DNA of 64,000 nt from Flavobacterium endophyticum (GTDB lineage: Bacteria; Bacteroidota; Bacteroidia; Flavobacteriales; Flavobacteriaceae), in the NCBI RefSeq assembly GCF_003634455.1, contig NZ_RBLC01000003.1, positions 284,286 through 348,285 of the forward strand. Direction: 5' to 3'. This document shows, piece after piece, positions 35,624 to 43,818 of the stretch (position 1 is the first letter of the stretch; each line of letters begins with the position of its first letter). The notes under the pieces were generated by a model, which did not search any database, was not told the DNA's origin, and was given only the letters and a program-made list of their open reading frames with translations. Position numbers and translations under genes: made by a program.

Positions 35624-35698
35624 GGGCGATTAGCTCAGTTGGTTCAGAGCATCTGGTTTACACCCAGAGGGTCGGGGGTTCGAATCCCTCATCGCCCA
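35624..35698 (+). tRNA. tRNA-Val (anticodon UAC)
   Basis: Cloverleaf by eye: acceptor GGGCGAT/ATCGCCC, D stem GCTC/GAGC, anticodon stem TCTGG/CCAGA with loop TTTACAC and anticodon TAC at 35659-35661, T stem GGGGG region around GGTTCGAATCC, discriminator A. The 75 bases do not encode the full CCA end. A consensus promoter lies upstream and an intrinsic terminator directly downstream, so this is a single-tRNA transcript. Confidence 0.96.
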
Positions 35699-35702
35699 CA
35701 AG

Positions 35703-35731
35703 AAAAGCCGAAACGTAAGTTTCGGCTTTTT
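35703..35731 (+). terminator. Terminator of the tRNA-Val gene
   Basis: AAAAGCCGAAAC, loop GTAA, GTTTCGGCTTTT and a further T. Perfect 12-bp stem starting five bases after the tRNA. Confidence 0.9.
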
Positions 35732-35769
35732 GCATTCTACAAAGTCTGAAAAGATTTAGCCTATTTACT

Positions 35770-35800
35770 AAAAAACCACAGCCTTATATGACTGTGGTTT
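35770..35800 (-). terminator. Terminator of the small lipoprotein gene (minus strand)
   Basis: AAACCACAG / CTGTGGTTT with a 10-base loop; on the minus strand it is followed by a T run (GGTTTTTTAG). It lies 27 bases past the stop at 35827. Confidence 0.82.
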
Positions 35801-35826
35801 ACAATTGAATTAAGTAAGATATTGAA

Positions 35827-36324
35827 TTATTTTTTAGGAACGAATTTCATCGTCGTATTATTGATCAATAGTGATAAGCTATCAGGAGTGAGTTCCCAAA
35901 TCGTCCATTGAAGCGGATCTAGCGAACCAGCAGGCATCACGTTCAGCGTTTTGTCTTCATCGGTCAGCGACCAAGTACCGTTGTAGTTTTTGATCGTATT
36001 CGTGTGATCCATCATTTCAACGCTGACTTTTCCGTCGGCGCCAAGGTTTAATTCACTCTTGCCTTTCATATCGGCCAGTACTTTTTCAAGCTTGGCTTTA
36101 TATGCCTCTTTGTCCTCGGCAGCATTAAGTCCTACTTTATAGTCTATGTCGTTTAAGACCCAAACTTTCGTCAATGTTTCCTTTACCGATACAGGCGTCT
36201 CAGCTGCTGGTATTTCAGTAGCAGTGGTGTCTTTAGTGACCGCATCGTTTTCTTTAGTTTCTTTTGACCCGCAAGATACGGCCAGCGCAATGACTAGTCC
36301 GAGCATTAGATTTTTAAATTTCAT
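35827..36324 (-). CDS. Small lipoprotein, lipocalin-like C-terminal part
   Basis: A 165-residue lipoprotein. Residues 1-18 carry the lipobox LAVSC. A Thr/Glu/Pro-rich linker follows, then about 110 residues beginning ETLTKVWVLNDIDYKVG with NYNGTWSLTDEDKTLNV and DSLSLLINN, a beta-barrel style pattern (Trp-containing strand, GTW turn) reminiscent of Bacteroidota lipocalin-like proteins. Function unknown. The next gene upstream on this strand starts at 36898 with a 31-base gap, so they may be cotranscribed. Confidence 0.75.
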   Translation of the reverse strand: MKFKNLMLGLVIALAVSCGSKETKENDAVTKDTTATEIPAAETPVSVKETLTKVWVLNDIDYKVGLNAAEDKEAYKAKLEKVLADMKGKSELNLGADGKVSVEMMDHTNTIKNYNGTWSLTDEDKTLNVMPAGSLDPLQWTIWELTPDSLSLLINNTTMKFVPKK

Positions 36325-36355
36325 AAGTAAAATATTAAGTTGTTAGTAATTTCGT

Positions 36356-36898
36356 TTAGCGGCCACTGCGTAAGCTTTCAGCGCGCTTATTTTTGGCAAT
36401 TAAAAACGCGAACACTGCTGCGATGACTACCGGAATCCCTGTTAAAAGAGCCAATGTTCTGCTTGGAAGTCCAGAATATTCACTTCGTTCGAGATTAGGA
36501 GAAGCAAAATAGGCCGCCAACAAAAGCACTACAGAAGACACTAGTAACATTCTGGAAAAATTTAAATTCGGGCGAAAAAGAAATACGCCTAGTATTAATG
36601 AAATTACGACAAGAAAACCAAGTAGCATTTGTACCGTCGTATATACTGATTCTGACGGAAGTTTTTTTAAACCCTCTTCTGCCGTAGCAATCTGTTGGTT
36701 CATTTGCGTTTTTGATTCGCCTGTCATGTTCTTTGCTTCTTCTTTTAATAAAGAAAGGCTTTGTTCCGCTTCAACAATTTCCATGCGACTTTCGCGAAGA
36801 TCATCCTTATCGCGCTGGGCTCTCCAGATTGACATGGTTCCAAATAGTAATGCAAATAAAATGACAAGGATTCCAAAAATTCGTAATGCTGTTCTCAT
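36356..36898 (-). CDS. Membrane protein with coiled-coil loop, function unknown
   Basis: A 180-residue protein: membrane segment (about 7-27), charged helical stretch (about 30-80, with EIVEAEQSLSLLKEEAKN), then three more membrane segments (about 88-110, 117-135 and 150-170). I do not recognise a family. The start at 36898 (MRTALRIFG) is preferred over frame-open sequence up to 37054, which lacks coding character. Confidence 0.6.
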   Translation of the reverse strand: MRTALRIFGILVILFALLFGTMSIWRAQRDKDDLRESRMEIVEAEQSLSLLKEEAKNMTGESKTQMNQQIATAEEGLKKLPSESVYTTVQMLLGFLVVISLILGVFLFRPNLNFSRMLLVSSVVLLLAAYFASPNLERSEYSGLPSRTLALLTGIPVVIAAVFAFLIAKNKRAESLRSGR

Positions 36899-37041
36899 GT
36901 TCTTTTTTAATTGATTTAGTTTACATAAAAAGTTAAGTCTGCACAGTTCCATAAACAGCATCGTTTCTGAACTGTATTGCAATACTAAATCAAAAAGAAA
37001 TATAATTTTTGGCCGATGAACATACGCGCTATTTTGCGAGA

Positions 37042-37360
37042 TTATCGTCGGCAATGAGAGGAAAAGCGTTTAAGGATATAAGACAGACTTTCGAGCAGCA
37101 AGAGGAATTCTTCTTTTTTTACGTACGGATAGCGACACACTGGGTTTGTTCTGCATCACGATTGTATACCACCATCAGCCTTGATAAAATGGTCAAAATA
37201 CGCCATCTTAATCAAGTACGATTTGTGCGTGCGTAAAAAGCTGTACGGCGAAAGCATCGTTTCGTACTCTTTGAGATTGGCAGAAACGACGAGTTTTGGC
37301 GTATTCATAAAGTTGAAGGTCGTGTAATTCTTATCGGCTTCGCAACTTACAATATCTTCC
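37042..37360 (-). pseudogene. Remnant of a LytTR DNA-binding domain (disrupted response regulator)
   Basis: Reading the minus strand from 37360, one frame gives EDIVSCEADKNYTTFNF, VVSANLKEYETM, FLRTHKSYLIKM and HFIKADGG, the hallmark line-up of a LytTR domain. Near 37170 the frame must shift by one base (a base missing after GGTGG) to continue TIVMQNKPSVSLSVRKK. At the seven-A run (minus strand, about 37115-37121) it must shift back to read KKEEFLLLLESLSYILKRF. A stop codon interrupts the first frame between the shifts. The receiver domain is missing; the fragment begins directly after the stop of the T9SS nuclease gene, suggesting a deletion junction. Confidence 0.8.
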
Positions 37361-39049
37361 CTACTCCTTCACAAACTTTCCACTTCTATTACCCACTTTC
37401 AAAATGTAAATTCCGGCTGGCAAAGAAGTAACACTGACTGTATTTACATCTATTTGACGACAACTCATCTGTCTGCCGGTCAGGTCTAATATCTGTGCTA
37501 TCGCATTGTCTTCTAGTCCAGCCGTATCAAACTTCAATTCTTCTTTTACAGGATTCGGATAAATCGACAATAGGCTTTTTTGAGTATAAGTATATTCTGG
37601 AGTTCCCAGTACCGAAAATTGGAAAGTCGCACTTACCGGCAAATGGTTGGAAGTCGTATTATAATAATTACTGATATTTTGCACTATCGCCGCTTCTTGA
37701 GCCGTACTACTCGAAACATAGTTGGCGGACAGCTCGTTAGAAATGATGATGTTTTCGATAATCGGGTGCGCTCCCCAAGTCTGGTTCACATCAACCATGT
37801 TTTTGGTAATGCTGTTGTAATTGACCTCATCGTCGACAAAGTTTTTATAGGGCGACAGCGTACAGGCGCACGCATCGCTTGTTGTTCCGATAAGATAATC
37901 GTTGAAATCTCCAATCAGTATCAGGTTCTTTGAATTATAGCTAGTTCCGTCAAGAATCATCTTTAAGGCTTGTGAAGCCCCTAGTCGGCGCGTATAACTA
38001 GTAGCATTACCGTCTTCAGCCTTAGCATGAATGTTTACGATAGATACCGGAACTAATGTAGTTCCCGAAATAAGATTTACGGTATACAACGCAGGATAGC
38101 GTCCGCCAGACCAATTATAATTATAAGAGTTGCCTTGCGACGGACTGCCGCTGCTTAATTGCGTAGCGCTCACAAACTGCACTTTTGATTTTTTATAGAT
38201 GATACCTTGTCTCTGGTCGCAATCGCCTGTTGTTGTAGGCACGATCTTGCCTTCCCATTCGTCACTACCCAAAAGCGACACGAGTGTTGCGATAGAAGGA
38301 TTTGCTGCAGAGTTGGAAACTTCTTGGATGCAGTATATATCCGAATTCATCGAAAGCATGGCCGCCGCAACATTAGCAATCTGTTGGCTTTCGTTAGTCG
38401 GCCCGAATGAAGTACAGCCCAACCATTCCGTATTCCAGTTTGTAATTTTAAAAACACCGGCATTCGGATTTGTTGCTTGCGGTTGACCTACAACTTTTAC
38501 GTTCTTTATTTCCCATGTAGCGCTCTGGGTTGCGCTGCTTTTATAGCGAAAAGCAATTCGTGAGTTTTCTGATTTCGCAGCATCTGGTATCACAAGCTGT
38601 CCCGAAGACACATATTGCCAGGCAGTAGGAACCGTTTGGTTCAATCCTGTCAGTTCAATCCATGTTGTTGTTGCCGGATCGCCTGTGTAGTTAGCTGTAG
38701 CAAAAACTTTATACCAGCCTTCTGCCACGCCTACATTTAGGACGCCAGCATTGCCGCGCGTATGGTTAAACGTGAGCTTTACGTTATCTGTCTGATACAG
38801 ATTCATTGCCGAACTGATAAGCCAGTCTTCGTTTTCAAAGCTTTGTCCACCTGCATACCCGTTGCACATGGCTCCATAAATCGTACTATGCGACCAGTTT
38901 TGCGAACCCGTAACACTAAAAGCGCTAAACGTATTAAAACTTTGTGCCGTAAGCAACGTCTGGTCTAGAATTGTGGTCTGCGCCGATGACAGGTTTGGAG
39001 CAAGGCCTGAAAGGACCAATAAAATAAGCAATCTAAAATAGTTTTGCAT
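37361..39049 (-). CDS. Secreted endonuclease/exonuclease/phosphatase-family protein with T9SS type A tail
   Basis: A 562-residue exported enzyme. Signal peptide residues 1-24 (ending LSSAQ). Residues about 25-190 form a jelly-roll, choice-of-anchor-like module. From about 198 the EEP nuclease fold: KITNWNTEWLGC, DIYCIQEVSN, LILIGDFNDYL and a late SNHLPVSATF with the catalytic His. The C-terminal 75 residues are a T9SS type A sorting domain (LSIYPNPVKEELKFDT, LPAGIYILKVG). Likely an extracellular DNase that could feed on DNA or thin biofilm. The last residues read GKFVKE, a little short of the usual KxxK-type ending, and the LytTR remnant abuts the stop. Confidence 0.9.
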   Translation of the reverse strand: MQNYFRLLILLVLSGLAPNLSSAQTTILDQTLLTAQSFNTFSAFSVTGSQNWSHSTIYGAMCNGYAGGQSFENEDWLISSAMNLYQTDNVKLTFNHTRGNAGVLNVGVAEGWYKVFATANYTGDPATTTWIELTGLNQTVPTAWQYVSSGQLVIPDAAKSENSRIAFRYKSSATQSATWEIKNVKVVGQPQATNPNAGVFKITNWNTEWLGCTSFGPTNESQQIANVAAAMLSMNSDIYCIQEVSNSAANPSIATLVSLLGSDEWEGKIVPTTTGDCDQRQGIIYKKSKVQFVSATQLSSGSPSQGNSYNYNWSGGRYPALYTVNLISGTTLVPVSIVNIHAKAEDGNATSYTRRLGASQALKMILDGTSYNSKNLILIGDFNDYLIGTTSDACACTLSPYKNFVDDEVNYNSITKNMVDVNQTWGAHPIIENIIISNELSANYVSSSTAQEAAIVQNISNYYNTTSNHLPVSATFQFSVLGTPEYTYTQKSLLSIYPNPVKEELKFDTAGLEDNAIAQILDLTGRQMSCRQIDVNTVSVTSLPAGIYILKVGNRSGKFVKE

Positions 39050-39121
39050 TTTGTAGGGGTATCGATCTGAACAGCCAACAAGAAAATTGCCAAGAGCTGT
39101 ATAGAAAATGTTTGTTGAGCG

Positions 39122-39129
39122 CAAACATA
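39122..39129 (-). promoter_or_regulatory. TAnnTTTG -7 box for the T9SS nuclease
   Basis: TATGTTTG on the minus strand, leader of about 70 bases to the ATG at 39049. Confidence 0.4.
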
Positions 39130-39326
39130 CAAATAAAACCGATTTGCATTTTTACTAAAACATTAAGATTGACGGCTTTTGGATTTATTGGCTGTTTTCT
39201 TTTGAGTGTTCCATATACTTTTCCCAAAGAAGTTTGATTTTTGATTGCTCTGCTGGGTCTTGATTCTGTATTTTTTCATAAAAAAATGATAGAATCTAAA
39301 AAGATACTCATGAGGTACTAGGGTAC

Positions 39327-39360
39327 AAAAAAAAGACGGCGGCCTTAGGCCGCCGTCTTT
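39327..39360 (-). terminator. Terminator after the small membrane protein (minus strand)
   Basis: AAAGACGGCGGCC, loop, GGCCGCCGTCTTT: perfect 13-bp GC-rich stem, with eight T residues on the minus strand. Confidence 0.9.
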
Positions 39361-39378
39361 GTATTCTATTTGCTTTTA

Positions 39379-39666
39379 TCAAACAGCAAGCCACAAAAGC
39401 AATGCTATAGATAAGAGTACTATCAGCAAAAAAATAGATTTTATATTCCAATTGTCTCTATACCATTGAAAGGCAGAAAAAATCGGCAGAAAAAATGTGA
39501 GAACAACAGCAGGAAACCATAGAATCTCGAAAACAGCTCCTACGCTCGCCCTGTCATATACGTTTACCTGCGTTCCTATAAACCAATACAGGAACAAGAG
39601 AAGCAAAATGACAAGAAGAACAGTAGCCATCCTTAGCCTGCTTCTTCCCTGATGTACATTATTCAT
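39379..39666 (-). CDS. Small membrane protein next to the PLA2-like gene
   Basis: A 95-residue protein with three predicted membrane segments: MATVLLVILLLLFLYWFIG (about 13-31), a second in ILWFPAVVLTFFLPIF (about 48-64), a third in SIFLLIVLLSIALLLWLAV at the end. N-terminus Arg-rich (QGRSRLR). No family recognised. It starts four bases after the stop of the PLA2-like gene, so the two are surely cotranscribed, and a strong terminator follows. Confidence 0.72.
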   Translation of the reverse strand: MNNVHQGRSRLRMATVLLVILLLLFLYWFIGTQVNVYDRASVGAVFEILWFPAVVLTFFLPIFSAFQWYRDNWNIKSIFLLIVLLSIALLLWLAV

Positions 39667-39670
39667 AGTA

Positions 39671-40564
39671 TCATGGATAAGGTGTTATTACTTTTACTGC
39701 AAACCAATACCACGCAATAGTATTGCCCGAACAGCTGGTTGGCTTACAGCCGCTGAAGCACCATGAATGTTGGCATCGTTGGCATGCCATATCGTGTGCC
39801 AGACAGCCAGCATTCCAATAATAGCAATTGCCACTATAATTACCGCAACAGCCACATTCCCCGCCTTGGGGCCATCTGCTCGTCATAAAATAATTATTCA
39901 GCTGTACCCTAATTTGCGACATGGTCATATTCCCATTCAAATATTCGAGTGCATTGAGATAATGTTGTATACCTCCATTAGTAGGATCGTCTGGCTGGCG
40001 TTCACGAAGATACGCTTTAAATTCTGCAGCGTTGATAACCACGTCTTGCTCGCATACAAATCCAGAAACCACAACAGGAAAAGTCTCCATTACTCTATAA
40101 TTGACGCTTCCTGTATTGGCCACATCTCGTCTGGCACCTTTTAGCAGGGAACTAAACATGAGCAATCCCTGATAGACATAAGAACGCTGGAATTTTGCAT
40201 CTGTCGTATCGTGAATAGAAAGAGCCATAGTCTCCACGAAATCACTATGTCTTAATACCGGAGTTCTTCCATTTGCTCTAAAAAGGGTTCTGTATTTGTC
40301 CTTTAACATCGCATTCAAGGCAACAGTATCTTTTACATTTGACGGCGTTAAGGAAATGCTGCCATAATCGATCGTCTTTCTCAAGACATCATCCTTGATC
40401 TTTAAACTGATGACCATGGCGGTATCACGGTTAGCGACATTCAACTGGACGCCATATTTGACGATGATGCCTTCTCCGGCGTTCCTATGGATCCATTGAG
40501 AAAATGCCATCTGCGTGCCTGCAGCAAACAGGACAAGGCAGAAAAATAATAATTTTGCTTTCAT
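39671..40564 (-). CDS. Secreted Cys-rich protein with phospholipase A2-like signature
   Basis: A 297-residue protein with a signal peptide (residues 1-22, ending MAFSQ). The middle is unremarkable. The last 60 residues hold ten cysteines and read GGECGCCGNYSGNC, then NAGCLAHDMACQRC and SWCFSGC. GCCGNYSG resembles the calcium-loop region and CLAHDMAC the CxxHDxxC active-site helix (His257, Asp258) of phospholipase A2-type folds, but the usual double cysteine before xxHD is Gly-Cys here. I call it PLA2-like by motif only. It is followed four bases later by a small three-segment membrane protein. Confidence 0.62.
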   Translation of the reverse strand: MKAKLLFFCLVLFAAGTQMAFSQWIHRNAGEGIIVKYGVQLNVANRDTAMVISLKIKDDVLRKTIDYGSISLTPSNVKDTVALNAMLKDKYRTLFRANGRTPVLRHSDFVETMALSIHDTTDAKFQRSYVYQGLLMFSSLLKGARRDVANTGSVNYRVMETFPVVVSGFVCEQDVVINAAEFKAYLRERQPDDPTNGGIQHYLNALEYLNGNMTMSQIRVQLNNYFMTSRWPQGGECGCCGNYSGNCYYWNAGCLAHDMACQRCQHSWCFSGCKPTSCSGNTIAWYWFAVKVITPYP

Positions 40565-40673
40565 AAAAATAAGGTTAATTAATAATTGGTAGTTTTTTAA
40601 AAGTTAACCTCACAAAAGTTAACTTATTATTTATAAGTTCCTTACGGGTTTCCACAATTATCTGAAATAATCC

Positions 40674-40681
40674 TAAATTTG
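40674..40681 (+). promoter_or_regulatory. TAnnTTTG -7 box immediately before the 92-residue gene
   Basis: TAAATTTG ends four bases before the ATG at 40686, again predicting a leaderless message. Confidence 0.5.
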
Positions 40682-40685
40682 TATT

Positions 40686-40964
40686 ATGAGACTAAATGAC
40701 GATGACATAAAAAAGGTTGAAGCCCTATTCAGGCAAATACTGATTATTGGGATTGATTCCTCGCAGTTTTACAATCCTGAAGAAGAATATCGAACGAGAT
40801 ATCTAATAAAAAAAGCCAACTCGCTTTATGTAAATGTTCCTGCAGGAAAGATGAACAAATGGCACATGACGATATTCGATAAAAAGAAAAAGCATATTTC
40901 GCTGACTCCTTTTATTGAGGAATTCCCTGAACAAGGTATTACAAGGATTGGTTTTAAGAAGTAG
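40686..40964 (+). CDS. Small soluble protein of unknown function
   Basis: A 92-residue charged protein (MRLNDDDIKKVEALFRQI, then a strand-rich second half with WHMTIFDKKKKHISLTP). No signal peptide, membrane segment or family recognised. Reasons to accept it: clear coding-type start preceded by an exact -7 box, a following hairpin terminator, and no competing frame. Confidence 0.65.
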   Translation: MRLNDDDIKKVEALFRQILIIGIDSSQFYNPEEEYRTRYLIKKANSLYVNVPAGKMNKWHMTIFDKKKKHISLTPFIEEFPEQGITRIGFKK

Positions 40965-41024
40965 TTTATTATTGCACGTTCAGTCTTATCAATAACACAT
41001 CTTTATTTTTTGCTTTAAACAATA

Positions 41025-41048
41025 AAGCCCGCTCTTAGGAGCGGGCTT
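41025..41048. terminator. Bidirectional hairpin between the 92-residue gene and the T9SS protein
   Basis: AAGCCCGCTC, loop TTAG, GAGCGGGCTT: perfect 10-bp stem between converging genes, T-rich on both outer sides but without a long T tract. Confidence 0.75.
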
Positions 41049-41073
41049 GTCTTATTATATTAACGTAATGAAA

Positions 41074-42054
41074 TTAGTTTTTTATAATTTTTGTAGTTCC
41101 TGATCCAGAATCGGTCTGTACATTCAAAAAGTACATGCCTGTAGTCAGGTCAGAGATGTTGATTTGAGTTTCAGAAACACCTTTTGCATTGACATTTTTA
41201 ACGACACGTCCGTTCAAGTCTGTGATTTGGATGGTATTGATAGCCATGTTGTTTTTGCCTGTTAAATTTACTATCCCCGTTGATGGATTTGGATACACAG
41301 AGAAATTATTTGCAAAGAAATCATCCGTACTCAATGCCCTGTTTACATCAAAAGTATCAATTCCGATAATATCTGAATTGGCACCACTCGGCCCTCCATT
41401 TGTCACAAAATATCTAAATCCAAATTTCACAGCTGTTGGACCCGAAAGACCTGAAACTGTAAAACTATACTGTGTCCAAACTTTAGGATACACAAATCCA
41501 GCAGCCAATGTTGGGTTAACAGTAACACCAACAGTAGTGAATGATCCTACATCTGTCGCGCCTCCGGTTGGATTGACATGCGTTGCATCCGTACTCATCC
41601 TTAGTTCCAAACGATCCGGATAATCGTCTGTAGCCGAAGTTCCTTTTCTAGACCAAAAAGAAACAACATCGCCATTTTGTACTGTAACCACAGGACTGAT
41701 CAACCAGTTGCTGATTGTTCCAGTTCCAGTCGTACTTCTAAAATTAACCAAAGCAAAGGAATTAGGCCCTCCCGATTGGCCATTCGGAACTGGACTTACC
41801 TCACCGTTAGTATAGACCCTGTCATTGAATGGATTGCCTTGAATTTGGGGTGTTACAGTAGTATTTACAGTAACAGGAGTGTAAGAGGCAATCGTCCATA
41901 ATGCTGTTGTTATAGGATTACTTTGGTTAGTCCTCATCCATCCGGCGGTCTCCATTTCTGCTGTGGTGCCACTAAAACCGAAACTGTAAACGGTTTGAGC
42001 AGTAGCGAATCCTGAAACAGAAAGTAAAAAAACAGAAAGTAGCGTTTTTTTCAT
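41074..42054 (-). CDS. Secreted choice-of-anchor J protein with T9SS type A tail
   Basis: A 326-residue exported protein. Signal peptide about residues 1-19 (ending FATAQ). Residues 20-235 are a cleaved-adhesin / choice-of-anchor J jelly roll: FGFSGTTAEMETAGWMR, SNWLISPVV, VVSFWSRKGTSATDDYPDRL. The last 75 residues are a T9SS type A sorting domain: NFSVYPNPSTGIVNLTG, ITDLNGRVVK, LTTGMYFLNVQT and final KIIKN. The tail is cleaved by PorU. The domain is a carbohydrate or surface-binding module; no enzyme is attached. Confidence 0.92.
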   Translation of the reverse strand: MKKTLLSVFLLSVSGFATAQTVYSFGFSGTTAEMETAGWMRTNQSNPITTALWTIASYTPVTVNTTVTPQIQGNPFNDRVYTNGEVSPVPNGQSGGPNSFALVNFRSTTGTGTISNWLISPVVTVQNGDVVSFWSRKGTSATDDYPDRLELRMSTDATHVNPTGGATDVGSFTTVGVTVNPTLAAGFVYPKVWTQYSFTVSGLSGPTAVKFGFRYFVTNGGPSGANSDIIGIDTFDVNRALSTDDFFANNFSVYPNPSTGIVNLTGKNNMAINTIQITDLNGRVVKNVNAKGVSETQINISDLTTGMYFLNVQTDSGSGTTKIIKN

Positions 42055-42420
42055 AAAATAAAGTATTAAAAAATTAATAATAAAATACATTTTGATACTC
42101 TAGAAAGACTAAAAAAATCTACTTGGAGGCATATTTTCGCAAGTAAAAATCATGCCTTTTAGTTTCCTAGAAGCAAGCAATGCATCTTCATAAAAATTAG
42201 TTAATACGAGGGCAATTTATAAAAAAATAATTAATTATACAACAAAAAAGAATTTTTCAAACAAAAGCAGCTTATTAAGCAAGACAGACTCCTTTTACTG
42301 AAAATTTATAACATTTTTAATAACTACGTTTGTTAAGGAAAGAGTATACTACTAAGTGCCAGTAGCAATTGGATGCTTACATGTTAAAAAATATGGTATG
42401 TTTGCCTAAAATAAACTGAA
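42055..42420. other. Divergent spacer, 366 bp
   Basis: AT-rich region between the T9SS protein (minus) and the YD-repeat-like protein (plus). It holds two -7-like boxes for the plus strand, TACGTTTG at 42325-42332 and TATGTTTG at 42397-42404; the second is close enough to the ATG at 42421 to be used. I see no gene. Confidence 0.6.
42397..42404 (+). promoter_or_regulatory. TAnnTTTG -7 box for the YD-repeat-like protein
   Basis: TATGTTTG ends 16 bases before the ATG at 42421; leader of about 10 bases. Confidence 0.45.
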
Positions 42421-43515
42421 ATGGCCAAAAGCAAAAAACTGAAATCCTTCAAAACCATAGGCGTATTTGCTCTGCTCCTACTGCTGCCGTTTAGCCTTTT
42501 TGCACAAGATGAATTTTCTAAGATTCCGCTAAAAGGAAAAATCAAATCCTATACAACCTACAGACTTTTTGGCGACAGCCTAAACCCTTCTTCGGTTGTT
42601 GTCAAGAAAGTAACGTATGATAAAAAGGACCGCCTGCTTACTTCGTTTGCCGAAACAGAGAGAGGGAGCCAATCTAACGAGGTCAATATCTTTAACGACA
42701 CTACCGTCACCAATTACAGCTGCCAGTGCAAGGATATTGATGCTTTTATAAAAAAATTTGAAATACGAGATAATGCCGAACTTAAGAAAATGCGAGGATA
42801 CGGCACAGGGCAAGAACCTACAAAGTTTGTAAAAATAACACAGCTCGACAAACGCGGCAATGCAGCCGTAGTAAGCAATTATTTTGAAATGGGCTATAAG
42901 ACATCGGAAGTAAGGCTGTGGCATGATGCTGCCAATAACGAGATAAAGAAAGAACGGTATGATTTTGACGGAAATCTGGAAGAAACCATCCTAAATACTT
43001 ATGACAAGGCAAGAAAACAGATAGGCCAAACAATCAATAGGCCAAAAGAAGGCGAATATAAATATACTTGGTCGTATGACAAGCAAGGCAATAACACCGA
43101 ATTTTTGACGTATCATAATGGTGCGTTGCAATCTCACCAAAAATATAATCGTACAGCGAAAGACGGTTATACAGAATTTAATACAACCAACGTACTTAAA
43201 AATGTAACCTACATACAAAAGCAAGTGTATTATGATGCCAAAGGCAATGAAATAAAGACCATTAATTTTAATCCCGATGGCAGCATGCAATCGCGTCATG
43301 AGTTTGCCTATGATAAGAATGGCAACTTAAAAACCTATTCGGTCTATTATAAAGAAGATGTGCTAAGTACGCAATATGATTATACAGTTGACGCTAAAGG
43401 AAACGCAATCGAAATGAAAAAAAAGCAACTGGTGACACATCATCTTGCAGACGGCAGAAAGGAACAGCGTTATGAGCTTTCAAAATACAAAAGAGAAGTC
43501 GAATACATGAAATAA
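42421..43515 (+). CDS. Secreted YD-repeat-like protein of unknown function
   Basis: A 364-residue protein with a signal peptide (residues about 1-29, ending FSLFAQ). The mature part is a run of short beta hairpins marked by Tyr-Asp and Gly-Asn turns: VTYDKKDRL, RYDFDGNLEE, SYDKQGNNTE, VYYDAKGNEIKT, FAYDKNGNLKT, YTVDAKGNAIE. This is the spacing seen in RHS/YD-repeat proteins, though the array is short and has no toxin or core domain. It is probably an envelope protein; function unknown. A hairpin terminator follows. Confidence 0.75.
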   Translation: MAKSKKLKSFKTIGVFALLLLLPFSLFAQDEFSKIPLKGKIKSYTTYRLFGDSLNPSSVVVKKVTYDKKDRLLTSFAETERGSQSNEVNIFNDTTVTNYSCQCKDIDAFIKKFEIRDNAELKKMRGYGTGQEPTKFVKITQLDKRGNAAVVSNYFEMGYKTSEVRLWHDAANNEIKKERYDFDGNLEETILNTYDKARKQIGQTINRPKEGEYKYTWSYDKQGNNTEFLTYHNGALQSHQKYNRTAKDGYTEFNTTNVLKNVTYIQKQVYYDAKGNEIKTINFNPDGSMQSRHEFAYDKNGNLKTYSVYYKEDVLSTQYDYTVDAKGNAIEMKKKQLVTHHLADGRKEQRYELSKYKREVEYMK

Positions 43516-43552
43516 AGGCAAGATGTCCTAAATCTAGTATTCATACATTTAC

Positions 43553-43592
43553 AATCCGATAATTTATTGAATTATCGGATTTACTTTTTTTA
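43553..43592 (+). terminator. Terminator of the YD-repeat-like gene
   Basis: AATCCGATAAT (43553-43563), seven-base loop, ATTATCGGATT (43571-43581), then TACTTTTTTTAC. Perfect 11-bp stem. Confidence 0.85.
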
Positions 43593-43652
43593 CTTCCACC
43601 AAACTTCATCCTACCCTATTTTCTCCCAATTTGAGCCAGGTCAAAAAAACAG

Positions 43653-43696
43653 TTACACCCAAAAACTGACCACTTACGCCCGTATTTGACCACTTA
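43653..43696. repeat. Two-turn direct repeats with TGACCACTTA core
   Basis: TGACCACTTA at 43667-43676 and again at 43687-43696, start-to-start 20 bases. The flanking TTACACCC and TTACGCCC (43653 and 43674) repeat with a 21-base offset, so two or possibly three copies of a unit reading TTAC-CCC-n-TGACCAC are present. Direct repeats about two helical turns apart are typical of binding sites for dimeric regulators such as LytTR proteins. Confidence 0.6.
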
Positions 43697-43818
43697 TTAC
43701 TTTCCGGTTGCGTTTTTCCGATTGAACTTTTAGTATTGTATCAAGAAAAACAGAAGTAGTCCGACTTTGGACTGCTTCGTGATAAAAAAAGCGTAGATGG
43801 AGCTATTGATCAGAACAT

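Larger units (their letters stand above)
39050..39378. other. Spacer, 329 bp, with promoter and terminator but no gene
   Basis: Holds the nuclease promoter (39122-39129, minus) and the terminator of the small membrane protein gene (39327-39360, minus). A minus-strand frame (39033-39227) overlaps the nuclease start and has no coding character. Confidence 0.65.

Noticed and set aside
39033..39227. Minus-strand open frame in the spacer before the nuclease
   Set aside because: Overlaps the nuclease start and its promoter region and has no coding character.
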